DNA of 64,000 nt from Ruminococcaceae bacterium UBA7101 (GCA_002493325.1 DKYL01000004.1:12037-76036); one strand, 5' to 3'. Shown: positions 26,406 to 34,624, counted from the first letter of the stretch. Program-made: numbers and translations. Notes: generated by a model from the sequence alone, not told the origin.

Positions 26406-26433
26406 ATTATAACATAGAATAAAATAAATACAA
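26406..26433 (-). promoter_or_regulatory. Promoter of the GH20 gene
   Basis: TTGTAT (26433-26428) and TATAAT (26411-26406) with a 16-base spacer on the minus strand. The -35 overlaps the T-rich end of the preceding terminator, so the two units are packed as closely as possible. Confidence 0.65.
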
Positions 26434-26453
26434 CCGCTAATTTCAGCGGTTGT
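26430..26453 (-). terminator. Terminator after the methyltransferase/ECF genes
   Basis: ACAACCGCT pairs with AGCGGTTGT across six bases, followed on the minus strand by ATTTATTTTATT. It lies just past the methyltransferase stop at 26458. Confidence 0.7.
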
Positions 26454-26457
26454 AAAT

Positions 26458-27042
26458 TTATTTCTTTATTCCTGTCACCTGATACATATTATGATCGGAG
26501 ATTTTAACAGTAACCTTTAAATACTTACTGAATATTTCAGCAAGCTCATTTTCACTCATCAGCCCTGCTGACACCTTGCTTGCCCTGCCTGAATGGTGAC
26601 GGTCAATCATTTCTCTGCTCATTCCGTGAGCCACAGTAACCGTGCCGCCCTGTTTTACCATTTCACTGAGCTTTTTAATCAGCCTGTCAGGGTTTGGAAA
26701 ATGCGGGAAAGCGTTATAAACAACAGCACAGTCAAAAGGCTCTGAGCAAGCCATTTCCTCAACATCACCGCAAAGCACGGTTACATTATCCTGTTTGAAT
26801 TTACCCTTTGCAATCTCTGCCATTTTAGGTGAAATATCTATTCCTGTGACCGATTTGACATTTCTGCTTAAATAGTCGGGAAAAAGTACACCTGTACCGC
26901 AGGCAACATCAAGAATCGTTTTATCCTTGTCTACACCGGCATTGTCAAGAATGATATTGATAATATCATCATTGCGTATCATATCTTCATCCCAGTGATT
27001 TGCATGCGCATCAAAAAAATCAATTATATCCTCTTTATTCAT
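26458..27042 (-). CDS. Class I SAM-dependent methyltransferase
   Basis: 194 residues. SAM-binding motif ILDVACGTGVLFPDYL, acidic motif VTGIDISPKM, and VTVLCGDVEEM. The substrate cannot be read from the sequence. It starts 12 bases after the EcfT stop and is probably co-transcribed with the ECF module, so it might act on the imported vitamin or cofactor, but this is only a positional hint. GGAGAATTTT precedes the ATG. Confidence 0.85.
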   Translation of the reverse strand: MNKEDIIDFFDAHANHWDEDMIRNDDIINIILDNAGVDKDKTILDVACGTGVLFPDYLSRNVKSVTGIDISPKMAEIAKGKFKQDNVTVLCGDVEEMACSEPFDCAVVYNAFPHFPNPDRLIKKLSEMVKQGGTVTVAHGMSREMIDRHHSGRASKVSAGLMSENELAEIFSKYLKVTVKISDHNMYQVTGIKK

Positions 27043-27053
27043 AAAATTCTCCT

Positions 27054-27845
27054 TTATAATACGGTAATCTGTAAAACCAAAAGTACTGTACAGACAATAA
27101 GCCCGATTATTTCACCCAAGCCGATATGCAAATGCTTTCTTCCGTTTTGTCTTACATCAACACGACAGCCCCTTGCCTCCATTGCCAGCGAAAGCTCGTC
27201 GGCACGTCTGAAGGCAGAAACAAAAATCGGCACAACCATCGGAATAACAGCCCCTGCCTTATCCCTGAATTTACGGCTGTCAAACCTTGCACCCCTTGCT
27301 GTCTGTGCCTTTTTTATCATATCCGCCTCTTCAAACAGAGTGGGAATAAACTGCATTGCCACTGACAGAATTAAAGCAATCTGATATACAGGCACTTTGA
27401 TTATTTTCAGCGGTGACAAAATATTTTCTATTGCCCTTGTAATCTCAACAGGCGGTGTTGTCACGTTCAGAACACTGCAAAAAATCATCAGCACCGCAAC
27501 TCTTACAACAACCTTGATTCCCTGCATAAGTCCGTCATAGGACGGTGCAAAAATCCAGAATTTAACCCATGCATTTTCACTTTTAAAAAAGCAAAGATTC
27601 ATTATAAAAATAACAGCAAAAAACCACAGCATTCTGTCGATACCGCCGAGAGCCGATTTCATTCCGATTCGTGACAGAAACACAACAGCGGCAGTAAACA
27701 CAATCAGAGCTCCGTAGCCCGCCAAAGTATCAGCCGCCACAACAGAAGCAAAAAGGATAATAAGCAGCAATATCTTTACCGTTGAATCGAGCCTGTGAAT
27801 AACAGAGTCACCCTGCTGATACATTCCTGTGGGGAGATGCTTCAT
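27054..27845 (-). CDS. ecfT: ECF transporter transmembrane protein EcfT
   Basis: 263 residues, several membrane segments and the two coupling-helix motifs with Ala-Arg-Gly (AQTARGARFD and MEARGCRVD) that contact the two ATPases. It forms the scaffold of an energy-coupling factor vitamin transporter. It overlaps the upstream ATPase gene by four bases (ATGA). All parts of the shared module are present in order A1-A2-T. Confidence 0.95.
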   Translation of the reverse strand: MKHLPTGMYQQGDSVIHRLDSTVKILLLIILFASVVAADTLAGYGALIVFTAAVVFLSRIGMKSALGGIDRMLWFFAVIFIMNLCFFKSENAWVKFWIFAPSYDGLMQGIKVVVRVAVLMIFCSVLNVTTPPVEITRAIENILSPLKIIKVPVYQIALILSVAMQFIPTLFEEADMIKKAQTARGARFDSRKFRDKAGAVIPMVVPIFVSAFRRADELSLAMEARGCRVDVRQNGRKHLHIGLGEIIGLIVCTVLLVLQITVL

Positions 27846-28699
27846 ATAGGAACACCTCCGTATATCCTGCTGATTTCATTTAAAAGCTGACTGTATTTCA
27901 CGGTATCGGAATGTATTTCAAATCCCCTCTGTCTGAGCATATTGCTGACAGAAACCACCTTGCCCGTTCCCAAGCCGATTTTATTCAGCGTTTCGCAGTC
28001 GGAAAGCACATTCTCTGCCGTATCATCACATATTATATGACCGTTATCCATAACAATAATCCGTGATGCGTATTCAGCCAAAACATCGCTGTCGTGTGAA
28101 ATCATCAGTATTGCCGTGCCGTTTTCATTAAGCTTTTTCATAAGCTTAAGAAATGACATTCTTCCCCGATAGTCAAGCCCTGCAATAGGCTCATCGAGTA
28201 TAAGCATATCAGGCTTTGCTGCAAGAACGCCTGCAATGGCAAGGCGCTTTTTCTCACCGCCTGAAAAGCTGAGGGGTGACTTGTCCTTAACCTTTTCATA
28301 ATCAAATCCCACAGCATGCAGTGCTTCAATAACGCTTTTCTTTATCTCCTGTCTGCTCAGACCCGAATGCTTTAATGCAAAAGCCACATCACGCTCAACT
28401 GTAGACTCAAAAAGCTGATATTCAGGATACTGGAACACTAAGCCTATGCTTTTGTGAAGAATACTTCGGTCATATTTTTTATTGTTGATATCCTGCCCGT
28501 CAAGCAGAACACGGCCCCTGTCAGGCACAAGCAAGCCGTCAATAAGCTGAATCAGGGTTGACTTGCCGCAACCTGTTTTGCCCATAATTCCTACAAATTC
28601 ACCATCGCTGATTGTAAGATTTATTTCATCAATTGCCTGTGTCTGATAATTTGTATTCGGGGCATAGGTATACGAAACGGATTTTAATTCAAGCTGCAT
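27842..28699 (-). CDS. ecfA2: ECF transporter ATPase EcfA2
   Basis: 285 residues. ABC ATPase with Walker A GKTGCGKST, signature LSFSGGEKKRLAIAG, Walker B MLILDEPIAGLD and a switch His in MISHDSD. It pairs with EcfA1 to energise vitamin uptake. Its start overlaps the EcfA1 coding end by 16 bases, suggesting coupled translation and a 1:1 ratio. Confidence 0.95.
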   Translation of the reverse strand: MQLELKSVSYTYAPNTNYQTQAIDEINLTISDGEFVGIMGKTGCGKSTLIQLIDGLLVPDRGRVLLDGQDINNKKYDRSILHKSIGLVFQYPEYQLFESTVERDVAFALKHSGLSRQEIKKSVIEALHAVGFDYEKVKDKSPLSFSGGEKKRLAIAGVLAAKPDMLILDEPIAGLDYRGRMSFLKLMKKLNENGTAILMISHDSDVLAEYASRIIVMDNGHIICDDTAENVLSDCETLNKIGLGTGKVVSVSNMLRQRGFEIHSDTVKYSQLLNEISRIYGGVPI

Positions 28700-29514
28700 A
28701 GCTCACCCACCAATTCCTCATTCGTCAAAGGGCATTTTTTCAGCTTTATGCCCCTTTCTGCAAGATCATAATACATTTTCACGGGCATAGGCACATCAAG
28801 CCCTGCCCTGCTCATAAGTTCAATATCAGTCAATATATCACAGGGGAGTCCGTCTGCTGTTATTCTGCCGTTCTCCATCAAAACCACCCTGTCAGCCAAT
28901 GCAGCCTCATCAATATAATGGGTTATCATAATCACCGTCTGACCGCTTTTATGCAGGCTTTTAATCGCTGACAGCACCTCTTCCCTGCCCTGTGAATCCA
29001 GCATAGAAGTTACTTCATCAAAAATCATAATATCAGGCTTAGCCGCAAGAACGCCAGCAATGGCAATCCTCTGCTTCTGACCGCCTGAAAGCATATGGGT
29101 TGAATGCTTTTCAAAACCGTTCATACCAACAGAAGAAAGTGCGTTCTTAACTCTTTCAGGTATTTCCTCTTCAGGGACACCGAAGTTTCTCGGTGCAAAA
29201 GCCAAATCCTCCTCAATCAGTGTTGAAACAAATTGATTGTCCGGATTCTGAAAAACCATTCCGCATTTGCTGCGCACTGCCCATATGTTCTTATCATCAC
29301 AGGCATTAATCCCGGCAACAGTCAACGCACCGCTCTGAACAGGCAAAAGCACATTAAGATGCCTTGCAAGGGTTGTTTTACCGCAGCCGTTACTGCCCAG
29401 CACTGCAACAAACTCACCCTTGTTAACAGTTAAATTAACATCATCAAGCGAACGGTGCTTACTGCCCGCAAAGGAATAGGAATGTATTAAATTTTCAGTC
29501 TTTATGAAAGACAC
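28684..29514 (-). CDS. ecfA1: ECF transporter ATPase EcfA1
   Basis: 276 residues, GTG start at 29514 with GGAGGG upstream. Walker A GSNGCGKTT, signature LSGGQKQRIAIAG, Walker B IMIFDEVTSMLD, switch His in MITHYIDEA. First gene of the minus-strand ECF unit, read from a promoter that abuts the palindrome at 29581-29591; the predicted leader is only about 30 bases, so no riboswitch fits there. Confidence 0.95.
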   Translation of the reverse strand: MSFIKTENLIHSYSFAGSKHRSLDDVNLTVNKGEFVAVLGSNGCGKTTLARHLNVLLPVQSGALTVAGINACDDKNIWAVRSKCGMVFQNPDNQFVSTLIEEDLAFAPRNFGVPEEEIPERVKNALSSVGMNGFEKHSTHMLSGGQKQRIAIAGVLAAKPDIMIFDEVTSMLDSQGREEVLSAIKSLHKSGQTVIMITHYIDEAALADRVVLMENGRITADGLPCDILTDIELMSRAGLDVPMPVKMYYDLAERGIKLKKCPLTNEELVGELCSLN

Positions 29515-29549
29515 AGACCATCCCTCCGCACATACAAATTACGCCATTT

Positions 29550-29578
29550 ATATTACCTTAATATATAGCTTAAAACAA
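29550..29578 (-). promoter_or_regulatory. Promoter of ecfA1-ecfA2-ecfT
   Basis: TTGTTT (29578-29573) and TAATAT (29555-29550) with 17 bases between, read on the minus strand. The -35 begins three bases from the first palindrome. Confidence 0.5.
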
Positions 29579-29580
29579 CC

Positions 29581-29622
29581 CCCCCTGGGGGATATTGAGC
29601 AAAAAAATGACCCCCCTGGGGG
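29581..29622. promoter_or_regulatory. Twin palindromes in the divergent ECF intergenic region
   Basis: CCCCCTGGGGG occurs twice, at 29581-29591 and 29612-29622, with centres 31 bases apart (about three helical turns). Each copy lies directly upstream of one of two divergent promoters, centred about 42-43 bases from the expected transcription starts. Strongly GC-rich in an AT-rich stretch. This looks like a pair of binding sites for a regulator controlling both the ATPase/T unit and the S component. Confidence 0.6.
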
Positions 29623-29623
29623 C

Positions 29624-29652
29624 TTGTACGGCTTTTTTTATTGTGATATATT
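29624..29652 (+). promoter_or_regulatory. Promoter of the ECF S-component gene
   Basis: TTGTAC (29624-29629) and TATATT (29647-29652), spacer 17. The second palindrome ends one base before the -35. Confidence 0.6.
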
Positions 29653-29685
29653 CTTGTCAGCAAAACCTGATAGAGGAGAGATTTT

Positions 29686-30237
29686 ATGAATAAAATGTCT
29701 GTTGTAAAAAAATCAATCATTACCGCTGTATGTATTGCACTCTGTGTTGTACTGCCTCAGGCTTTTCATGCAATACCAAACGCAGGCTCTATATACTGCC
29801 CGATGCATATTCCTGTTCTGCTCTGCGGCATTGCCTGTGGCTGGCAATACGGACTCATCTGCGGAATTGCAGGACCGCTGCTTTCAAGCCTGTTCACAGG
29901 AATGCCGCCTGCTGCTGTTCTTCCGCCTATGATGATAGAATGTGCCGTTTACGGCATTGTAACAGGACTTATGCTGAAGCTTGTTCATACAAAAAAGACC
30001 TATGCTGATTTATATATCAGCCTTATAACTGCAATGCTTGCAGGCAGAGTTGCCGCAGGAATTGCAAAGGCACTGATTTTTGCAAGAGGTGAAATCACAA
30101 TCGCAGCCTGGGCAACCACACATTTTGTAACCGCACTGCCCGGTATTGCAATCCACCTTGTCTTAATCCCTGCAATTGCCTTTGCGCTTATAAAGGCACG
30201 TCTTCTCCCCGAGCGCTATCCTAAAGATGAGGATTAA
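29686..30237 (+). CDS. ECF transporter substrate-binding (S) component
   Basis: 183 residues with about six membrane segments. The pattern of a short basic N-terminus, then membrane helices with small residues (IPVLLCGIACGWQYGLICGI, AGPLLSSLFTGMPPAA), fits S components of group II ECF transporters. The vitamin or metal bound cannot be told from sequence; it is not obviously BioY, RibU or ThiT. It is read divergently from ecfA1A2T under a shared palindromic control region, so it probably uses that module. GAGGAGAG precedes the ATG. Confidence 0.85.
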   Translation: MNKMSVVKKSIITAVCIALCVVLPQAFHAIPNAGSIYCPMHIPVLLCGIACGWQYGLICGIAGPLLSSLFTGMPPAAVLPPMMIECAVYGIVTGLMLKLVHTKKTYADLYISLITAMLAGRVAAGIAKALIFARGEITIAAWATTHFVTALPGIAIHLVLIPAIAFALIKARLLPERYPKDED

Positions 30238-30258
30238 TGTATAATATGACATAAAAGT

Positions 30259-30284
30259 CCCCCCCTTCCGATATCGGAAGGGGG
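30259..30284. terminator. GC-rich hairpin after the S-component gene
   Basis: A perfect 24-base palindrome with 12-base arms (CCCCCTTCCGAT) at 30261-30284. As RNA it forms a strong stem with minimal loop. There is no clear T run, only TTGCTGATTTT, so it is a likely but atypical terminator. Confidence 0.5.
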
Positions 30285-30397
30285 TTGCTGATTTTAGATG
30301 TTATGGTTTTACTTTCACAGCAAACAACATTAGGGCATTTTTTATCATCAAACAGATTTGCATAAGAGCAGTTCATAGGTCATACTTTATTTTAATC

Positions 30398-30892
30398 TTA
30401 ATAACTATCCACCTCATAAAAAATCTGTTTTTTCCATTCCTCAGCCAGTCTGTCCTCACTCCACGATGCATTGGCAGGACTTGTAGAGGGCAGATATATC
30501 GCTTTGATACCGGCTTCTTTTTCAATATATTTTTTGTAAAGATTCTCAGCCTTTTTGCCGTTAACAAAAATTCTGTCAACCTGCGAATGGTTAAGAATAA
30601 CACTTATGTCATTGGGAACAACATTTTTTATGGAGCTGTCGGAGGAGCCCTCAATTTCACAGGAATGAATGACATCCCACAGTGCAAAATGATTAGACAA
30701 TATCAGCTGCGTTTTCTCCTCAATGGACACAGGGACATCACTGTCACAAATTCTTGCCATAACACGCCAAAAGCGGTTTTGCGGATGGCTGTAAAAGAAG
30801 CACATTTCCCTTGACTTTACTGACGGAAAAGTTCCTAAAATAAGTGTTTTTGAATTTTCATCATATATAGGTTTTACAGGATGTGTTAACAT
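30398..30892 (-). CDS. Hypoxanthine (deoxyinosine)-DNA glycosylase
   Basis: 164 residues of the uracil-DNA glycosylase superfamily, family 6 (HDG). Motif I is LILGTFPSVKSREMCFFYSH with PQNRFWRVM, and motif II is LPSTSPANASWS. It removes hypoxanthine formed by adenine deamination, starting base-excision repair. Family 6 lacks the uracil-specific residues of other UDGs, consistent here. A single gene, with neighbours unrelated to repair. Start at 30892 keeps the common MLTHPVKPIY opening. Confidence 0.85.
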   Translation of the reverse strand: MLTHPVKPIYDENSKTLILGTFPSVKSREMCFFYSHPQNRFWRVMARICDSDVPVSIEEKTQLILSNHFALWDVIHSCEIEGSSDSSIKNVVPNDISVILNHSQVDRIFVNGKKAENLYKKYIEKEAGIKAIYLPSTSPANASWSEDRLAEEWKKQIFYEVDSY

Positions 30893-31093
30893 ATTTCACC
30901 TCGGAATTTTTCATTATACCAGCACGGAACCGTTAATTTGTAATAATCGTACCAAATCTATCATTTATAATATATCACACTGCAAAATCTTTGTAAACAA
31001 CACAAAATGCGATTATATACAGGTTATGCTTATTTTTGATTTCATTTCACATTATACGGTCGCCTTATGAATACAATAAAACGGAGGGATAAT

Positions 31094-31585
31094 ATGGATA
31101 ACAAATTGTTTTTTGAAAATGTAAGCTCTGCTTTAGTATCGGTTTTGTGCAAAAAACCGCAGGCTTATGCTGAAATCAAAGGCAGCAAGGATTATAAAGA
31201 TATTTCAGGTATGGTTAAATTCTATCAGACTGCGAATGGTGCTTTGGTTTATACTGTTATTGCCGGATTACCCGAGGGCAACAGCTTTCACGGTTTTCAT
31301 ATTCACGAGGGTGAAAAATGCAGCGGTAACAGCGATGACCCCTTTGCAGATGTAAAATCACATTATAATCCGAATCATACGGAGCACCCCAATCACGCAG
31401 GTGATTTGCCGCCGCTGATGAATAATAACGGTTTTGCTCTTTCCGTATTCATAACTGACAGATTTACTGTTAAGGATGTTATCGGAAAAACTATGATTAT
31501 ACACGAAAAGGCGGATGATTTCACAACACAGCCGTCGGGAAATTCAGGTAAAAAGCTTGCCTGCGGTAAAATCATTGCAGAATAG
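31094..31585 (+). CDS. sodC: Cu,Zn superoxide dismutase-type protein, no signal peptide
   Basis: 163 residues from the ATG at 31094, chosen for CGGAGGGAT just upstream; an ATG at 31067 lacks such a site. All seven metal ligands of Cu,Zn-SOD can be matched: GFHIHE (two Cu His), SHYNP (bridging His), EHPNHAGD (Zn ligands) and IIHEKADD (Cu His). The disulfide cysteines also match (EGEKCSG and LACGKI). The active-site arginine that usually follows GNAGS is a lysine (GNSGKK). No secretion signal is seen, unlike most bacterial SodC, so the protein is probably cytoplasmic. It would convert superoxide to H2O2 and O2 during oxygen exposure. Confidence 0.88.
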   Translation: MDNKLFFENVSSALVSVLCKKPQAYAEIKGSKDYKDISGMVKFYQTANGALVYTVIAGLPEGNSFHGFHIHEGEKCSGNSDDPFADVKSHYNPNHTEHPNHAGDLPPLMNNNGFALSVFITDRFTVKDVIGKTMIIHEKADDFTTQPSGNSGKKLACGKIIAE

Positions 31586-31627
31586 AAATACAGGAATACT
31601 GTGTATTTTACAGTATTCCTGTATTTC
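31585..31627. terminator. Bidirectional terminator between sodC and the OPA transporter
   Basis: GAAATACAGGAATACTG pairs perfectly with its complement over a nine-base loop. It starts at the last base of the sodC stop codon and ends at the stop of the minus-strand transporter gene. Confidence 0.85.
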
Positions 31628-32877
31628 TATTTTATAAACCTATTCCATTTGAAATTTGATAAAAACGAGAACAACGCTGTCATAAATGCAGCCGCAATCC
31701 AGATTATGATAACGGCATTCCAGCCTGCTTTTTCGGAAACTGCGCCGAATCCATAAGAGGATACCGCACATCCGATATGGGCTGCCGAATTCAATATTCC
31801 GCTGACGCTTGACGTACAGGAGAATTTTGAAAATCTGACAGGTACAAGGGAAATAATCAGATAATTGAGTGCATACATAACAGAGGTGGTCAGAGCAAGC
31901 AATACAATAATCACATAAACAGACATTCTGTTTTTCAGCAGAAGCAAAAGAAGCGGTACCAGTGCCAAGGCGCCGACAACACCTGCCGTCTTCATTTCGT
32001 TTTCACCAAGCTTCTTATAAAGCGGAACAACTGCATATGCACCGAAAGCATTGAACACCGGCAGAACTATGGTAAGGAAAATGGAAAAAGAAGGGGAAAC
32101 GCCATAAAGCTCCGTTATCATTGTGGGAACCCAGTTGGTTATTCCGTCACGAATCATTCCGTGAAGGAAGGAGGGCAGCATAATAATGAAAAGACCGCTG
32201 AGCAACGCCAGTGATACTATACCCTGCTTTCCTTTTGTTTCATTATTTTTTTGCTTTATATCAGGCATCTGTTCTTTGGTTTTAACCGTCAAATCTTTTT
32301 TTGAACAAAGCAGCACCAGAACAACAAGAACGGCTGAAAGAACAATAATTATTCCGCCACTGATAAACACAAGCTGCCAACCTGAATATTTAATAATAAA
32401 GGTTGATAAAAGATAAGCACATATTGTTCCGACAGGCAGTGACAGTGAAACATTTAAAATAGCTTTTTTGCTAAGGCTTTTGTCAATCGTTTCGGAAAAC
32501 ACTCTTAAAATCGGTGACCAGAGCATAGACTGAAACAAGCCGTTTGCTCCCCATATGACAAGCATTACAGGCATACTGCCTGCAAGGGGCATAAGAAAGC
32601 AGCAAAGTCCTCCTGCCGCAGCACCGAAAATAATCATAAGAAACGGATTGACCTTATCACCGATTAAACCGCTGATTAGCTGACCTACACCATAGCAAAT
32701 AAAAAATGCTGTGCCCACCAAGCCGATTTCACCCTTACTGAAATGACCTTCAGCCACAATAGGAGCAATTGCCGCCGCATAGCAGGTTCTGATAAAATAA
32801 GACGCTGCATAAACAATCCACAAAACAGCAACGATTAACTTGCTTTTTTTATAGTCCCTGATAATATACTGTGTCAT
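31627..32877 (-). CDS. MFS transporter, organophosphate:phosphate antiporter (OPA)-like
   Basis: 416 residues, about 12 membrane segments. The N-terminus (VLWIVYAASYFIRTCYAAAI, FSKGEIGLVGTAFFICYGVG, QLISGLIGDKVNP) is typical of the GlpT/UhpT (OPA) type, which exchanges organic phosphates such as glycerol-3-phosphate or hexose phosphates for phosphate. The start overlaps the stop of the preceding phosphodiesterase-like gene by four bases (ATGA), so the two proteins are made together. That suggests the phosphatase acts on the transported compound. Confidence 0.85.
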   Translation of the reverse strand: MTQYIIRDYKKSKLIVAVLWIVYAASYFIRTCYAAAIAPIVAEGHFSKGEIGLVGTAFFICYGVGQLISGLIGDKVNPFLMIIFGAAAGGLCCFLMPLAGSMPVMLVIWGANGLFQSMLWSPILRVFSETIDKSLSKKAILNVSLSLPVGTICAYLLSTFIIKYSGWQLVFISGGIIIVLSAVLVVLVLLCSKKDLTVKTKEQMPDIKQKNNETKGKQGIVSLALLSGLFIIMLPSFLHGMIRDGITNWVPTMITELYGVSPSFSIFLTIVLPVFNAFGAYAVVPLYKKLGENEMKTAGVVGALALVPLLLLLLKNRMSVYVIIVLLALTTSVMYALNYLIISLVPVRFSKFSCTSSVSGILNSAAHIGCAVSSYGFGAVSEKAGWNAVIIIWIAAAFMTALFSFLSNFKWNRFIK

Positions 32878-33764
32878 TTGATAAGTGCCTCAATTGGTTT
32901 TGATAATGCCAGAAAAGTTGTTCTGTCCTCAATTCTCTGTGTGCCGTGGCGTATGGAATGACCACCGTGATCCGAAGCAATTAAAACAAGCCAGTCTTCA
33001 TCATCAAATGACTTTCTTTTCTTAATGGTTTCAAGAAGATTATAGGATATTCTGTCAAGGTTGCAAATGCCGCTGACATAACGGTAATTACGGTCATCAA
33101 AGCCTGTGTCGTGACCGTTATAATCAGGATTTTCATATATCCCGAATATGAAGTCATCGTCACTTTCAATTCGCTGAATCAAATGATTATGCAGTTCTTC
33201 ATCTGTTTCAAGCTTATAGAAATAATACGGAAGATTCTTTTTTTCTGTAAGCTGAATTTCTTTAACATATGTATTATCAAAGTGAATATTCCAAATGGCA
33301 CTGAAGGAACACTTATAGCCCTGCTGCGATAAGGTCATAAGTGCTGTGGGATAATCCTCACCCAGACTCCACTCAATACCATATCTGCCTTTCCCCTTCA
33401 TCCATTTTCCGCACAGAGCCGATGCCCAGCCCTGAGAGGTACTGGTTTCCTGCGGTGATGACTTTTCACCGCCGACATAGGTAATGTAAAGTCCACCATT
33501 ACGCTTCAATGCATTGACTGCACTGTAAATTGCAGACTCATTGCAGCCGCTTACCTTGCTGTCATTGCTTTTAACCAAGTATTTCATAGCATCACCGCGG
33601 CAGCCGTCCCATCCGATAAAAATACACTTTGGTTTTTTATCCGACTTTTTAAAATGGTTAACAATCGCATCCTTGATTACGGTCTGGGGCATGCGCTCCT
33701 CGTAGCTGTTGCTGAAAAGTCCTTCGGCACTGATTGCTTTTATATACTTTTTATCACTGAACAT
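32874..33764 (-). CDS. Alkaline-phosphatase-superfamily protein, cytoplasmic paralogue
   Basis: 296 residues with the same core as the lipoprotein at 22317-23324: IFIGWDGCRGD, a Thr in QETSTSQGW, NPDYNGHDTGFDD and ASDHGGHSIRHG. Both also share MPQTVI near the start and a GGLY segment. This copy has no signal peptide, so it is probably cytoplasmic. The metal-binding Asp and His residues are all present. It is coupled to the OPA transporter, and a phosphatase or phosphodiesterase role for an imported organophosphate is an inference. GGGGAGC precedes the ATG. Confidence 0.8.
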   Translation of the reverse strand: MFSDKKYIKAISAEGLFSNSYEERMPQTVIKDAIVNHFKKSDKKPKCIFIGWDGCRGDAMKYLVKSNDSKVSGCNESAIYSAVNALKRNGGLYITYVGGEKSSPQETSTSQGWASALCGKWMKGKGRYGIEWSLGEDYPTALMTLSQQGYKCSFSAIWNIHFDNTYVKEIQLTEKKNLPYYFYKLETDEELHNHLIQRIESDDDFIFGIYENPDYNGHDTGFDDRNYRYVSGICNLDRISYNLLETIKKRKSFDDEDWLVLIASDHGGHSIRHGTQRIEDRTTFLALSKPIEALIK

Positions 33765-33781
33765 AACTGCTCCCCTTTATT

Positions 33782-34624
33782 TTAAATCTGTGCATTCCTG
33801 AAAGCTGTCGGGCATACACCCTTATATTTAGCAAAGGTCTTTGAAAAATAGCTCATATCATTAAAACCGCAGCTAAGTGCAATTTCGGTAACAGAATCCT
33901 CCGTCAGCAGCAACCGCTCCCCTGCCTGTTCTATGCGGTAATAATTAAGATACTCAATCGGTGTCTTGCCTGTCATGGATGAAAAAGCACGGCAGAAATA
34001 CCTTGGTGCCATATCCGCAACCTCGGCAAGCTCCTGAAGCGTTACAGTATTTTCATAATTGTCACGTATATAAGCGAGTACATTTTTCAGGCGTATAATC
34101 TGTCGGCGTTTTTTAGGGACAGAATCCGATGTTGTCTTCAAGCCAATCAGACTGCCCATAAGCTGCCACATTAAGCCGACAGTGGTCCATTCATACCCCT
34201 TCTGCTCACGCTCCATAGAATCAAAAAGCATATCCGCAAGCTCTGCCTGCCTGCTGCCCTTTCTGAACACCCCTGTGCACCCCCGCTCATCAGCCATAAA
34301 TTCTGCTGCACTGCGTGCACACACAGGTGTATCGTGAAGAAGTGTTCCCAAATCAAAAACAACACACTCATAAATACAGTCATTCGGTATGCCGCCGTGA
34401 ACAACACCGTCACCTATCCAGGCACAGTCACCTGCCGACATCTGATAATCCTTGCCGTCAACCGAAAGATAAAAATGACCCTGCATAATCAGAATCAATT
34501 CATATTCCAAATGCCAGTGAAGGGGCATCTGATACCTTGGTGATGAGGCATCAACATAATATAGCTCAATAGGGAAATCAAAGGTTCCTCTTTTTTTATT
34601 TTCATAAAGCTCGCTGTAATTCAT
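33782..34624 (-). CDS. AraC-family transcriptional regulator (near the fucose operon)
   Basis: 280 residues from the ATG at 34624. The N-terminal cupin-like sensing domain (YQMPLHWHLEYELILIMQGH) is followed by the C-terminal double helix-turn-helix (VTLQELAEVADMAPRYFCRA, then EIALSCGFNDMSYFSKTFAK). It lies divergent to the fuc operon at 34759, so it may activate fuc genes in response to fucose or a related sugar. It also lies 17 bases after the phosphodiesterase/OPA pair on the same strand, so it could instead regulate them. The sequence does not decide. Confidence 0.9.
   Translation of the reverse strand: MNYSELYENKKRGTFDFPIELYYVDASSPRYQMPLHWHLEYELILIMQGHFYLSVDGKDYQMSAGDCAWIGDGVVHGGIPNDCIYECVVFDLGTLLHDTPVCARSAAEFMADERGCTGVFRKGSRQAELADMLFDSMEREQKGYEWTTVGLMWQLMGSLIGLKTTSDSVPKKRRQIIRLKNVLAYIRDNYENTVTLQELAEVADMAPRYFCRAFSSMTGKTPIEYLNYYRIEQAGERLLLTEDSVTEIALSCGFNDMSYFSKTFAKYKGVCPTAFRNAQI

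Noticed and set aside
29515..29685. Vitamin riboswitch in front of the ECF genes
   Set aside because: Predicted leaders are about 30 bases on each side, far too short for known vitamin riboswitches.
29504..29689. 61-codon plus-strand ORF across the ECF intergenic region
   Set aside because: It overlaps promoters and palindromes and extends into the S-component start; no ribosome site.
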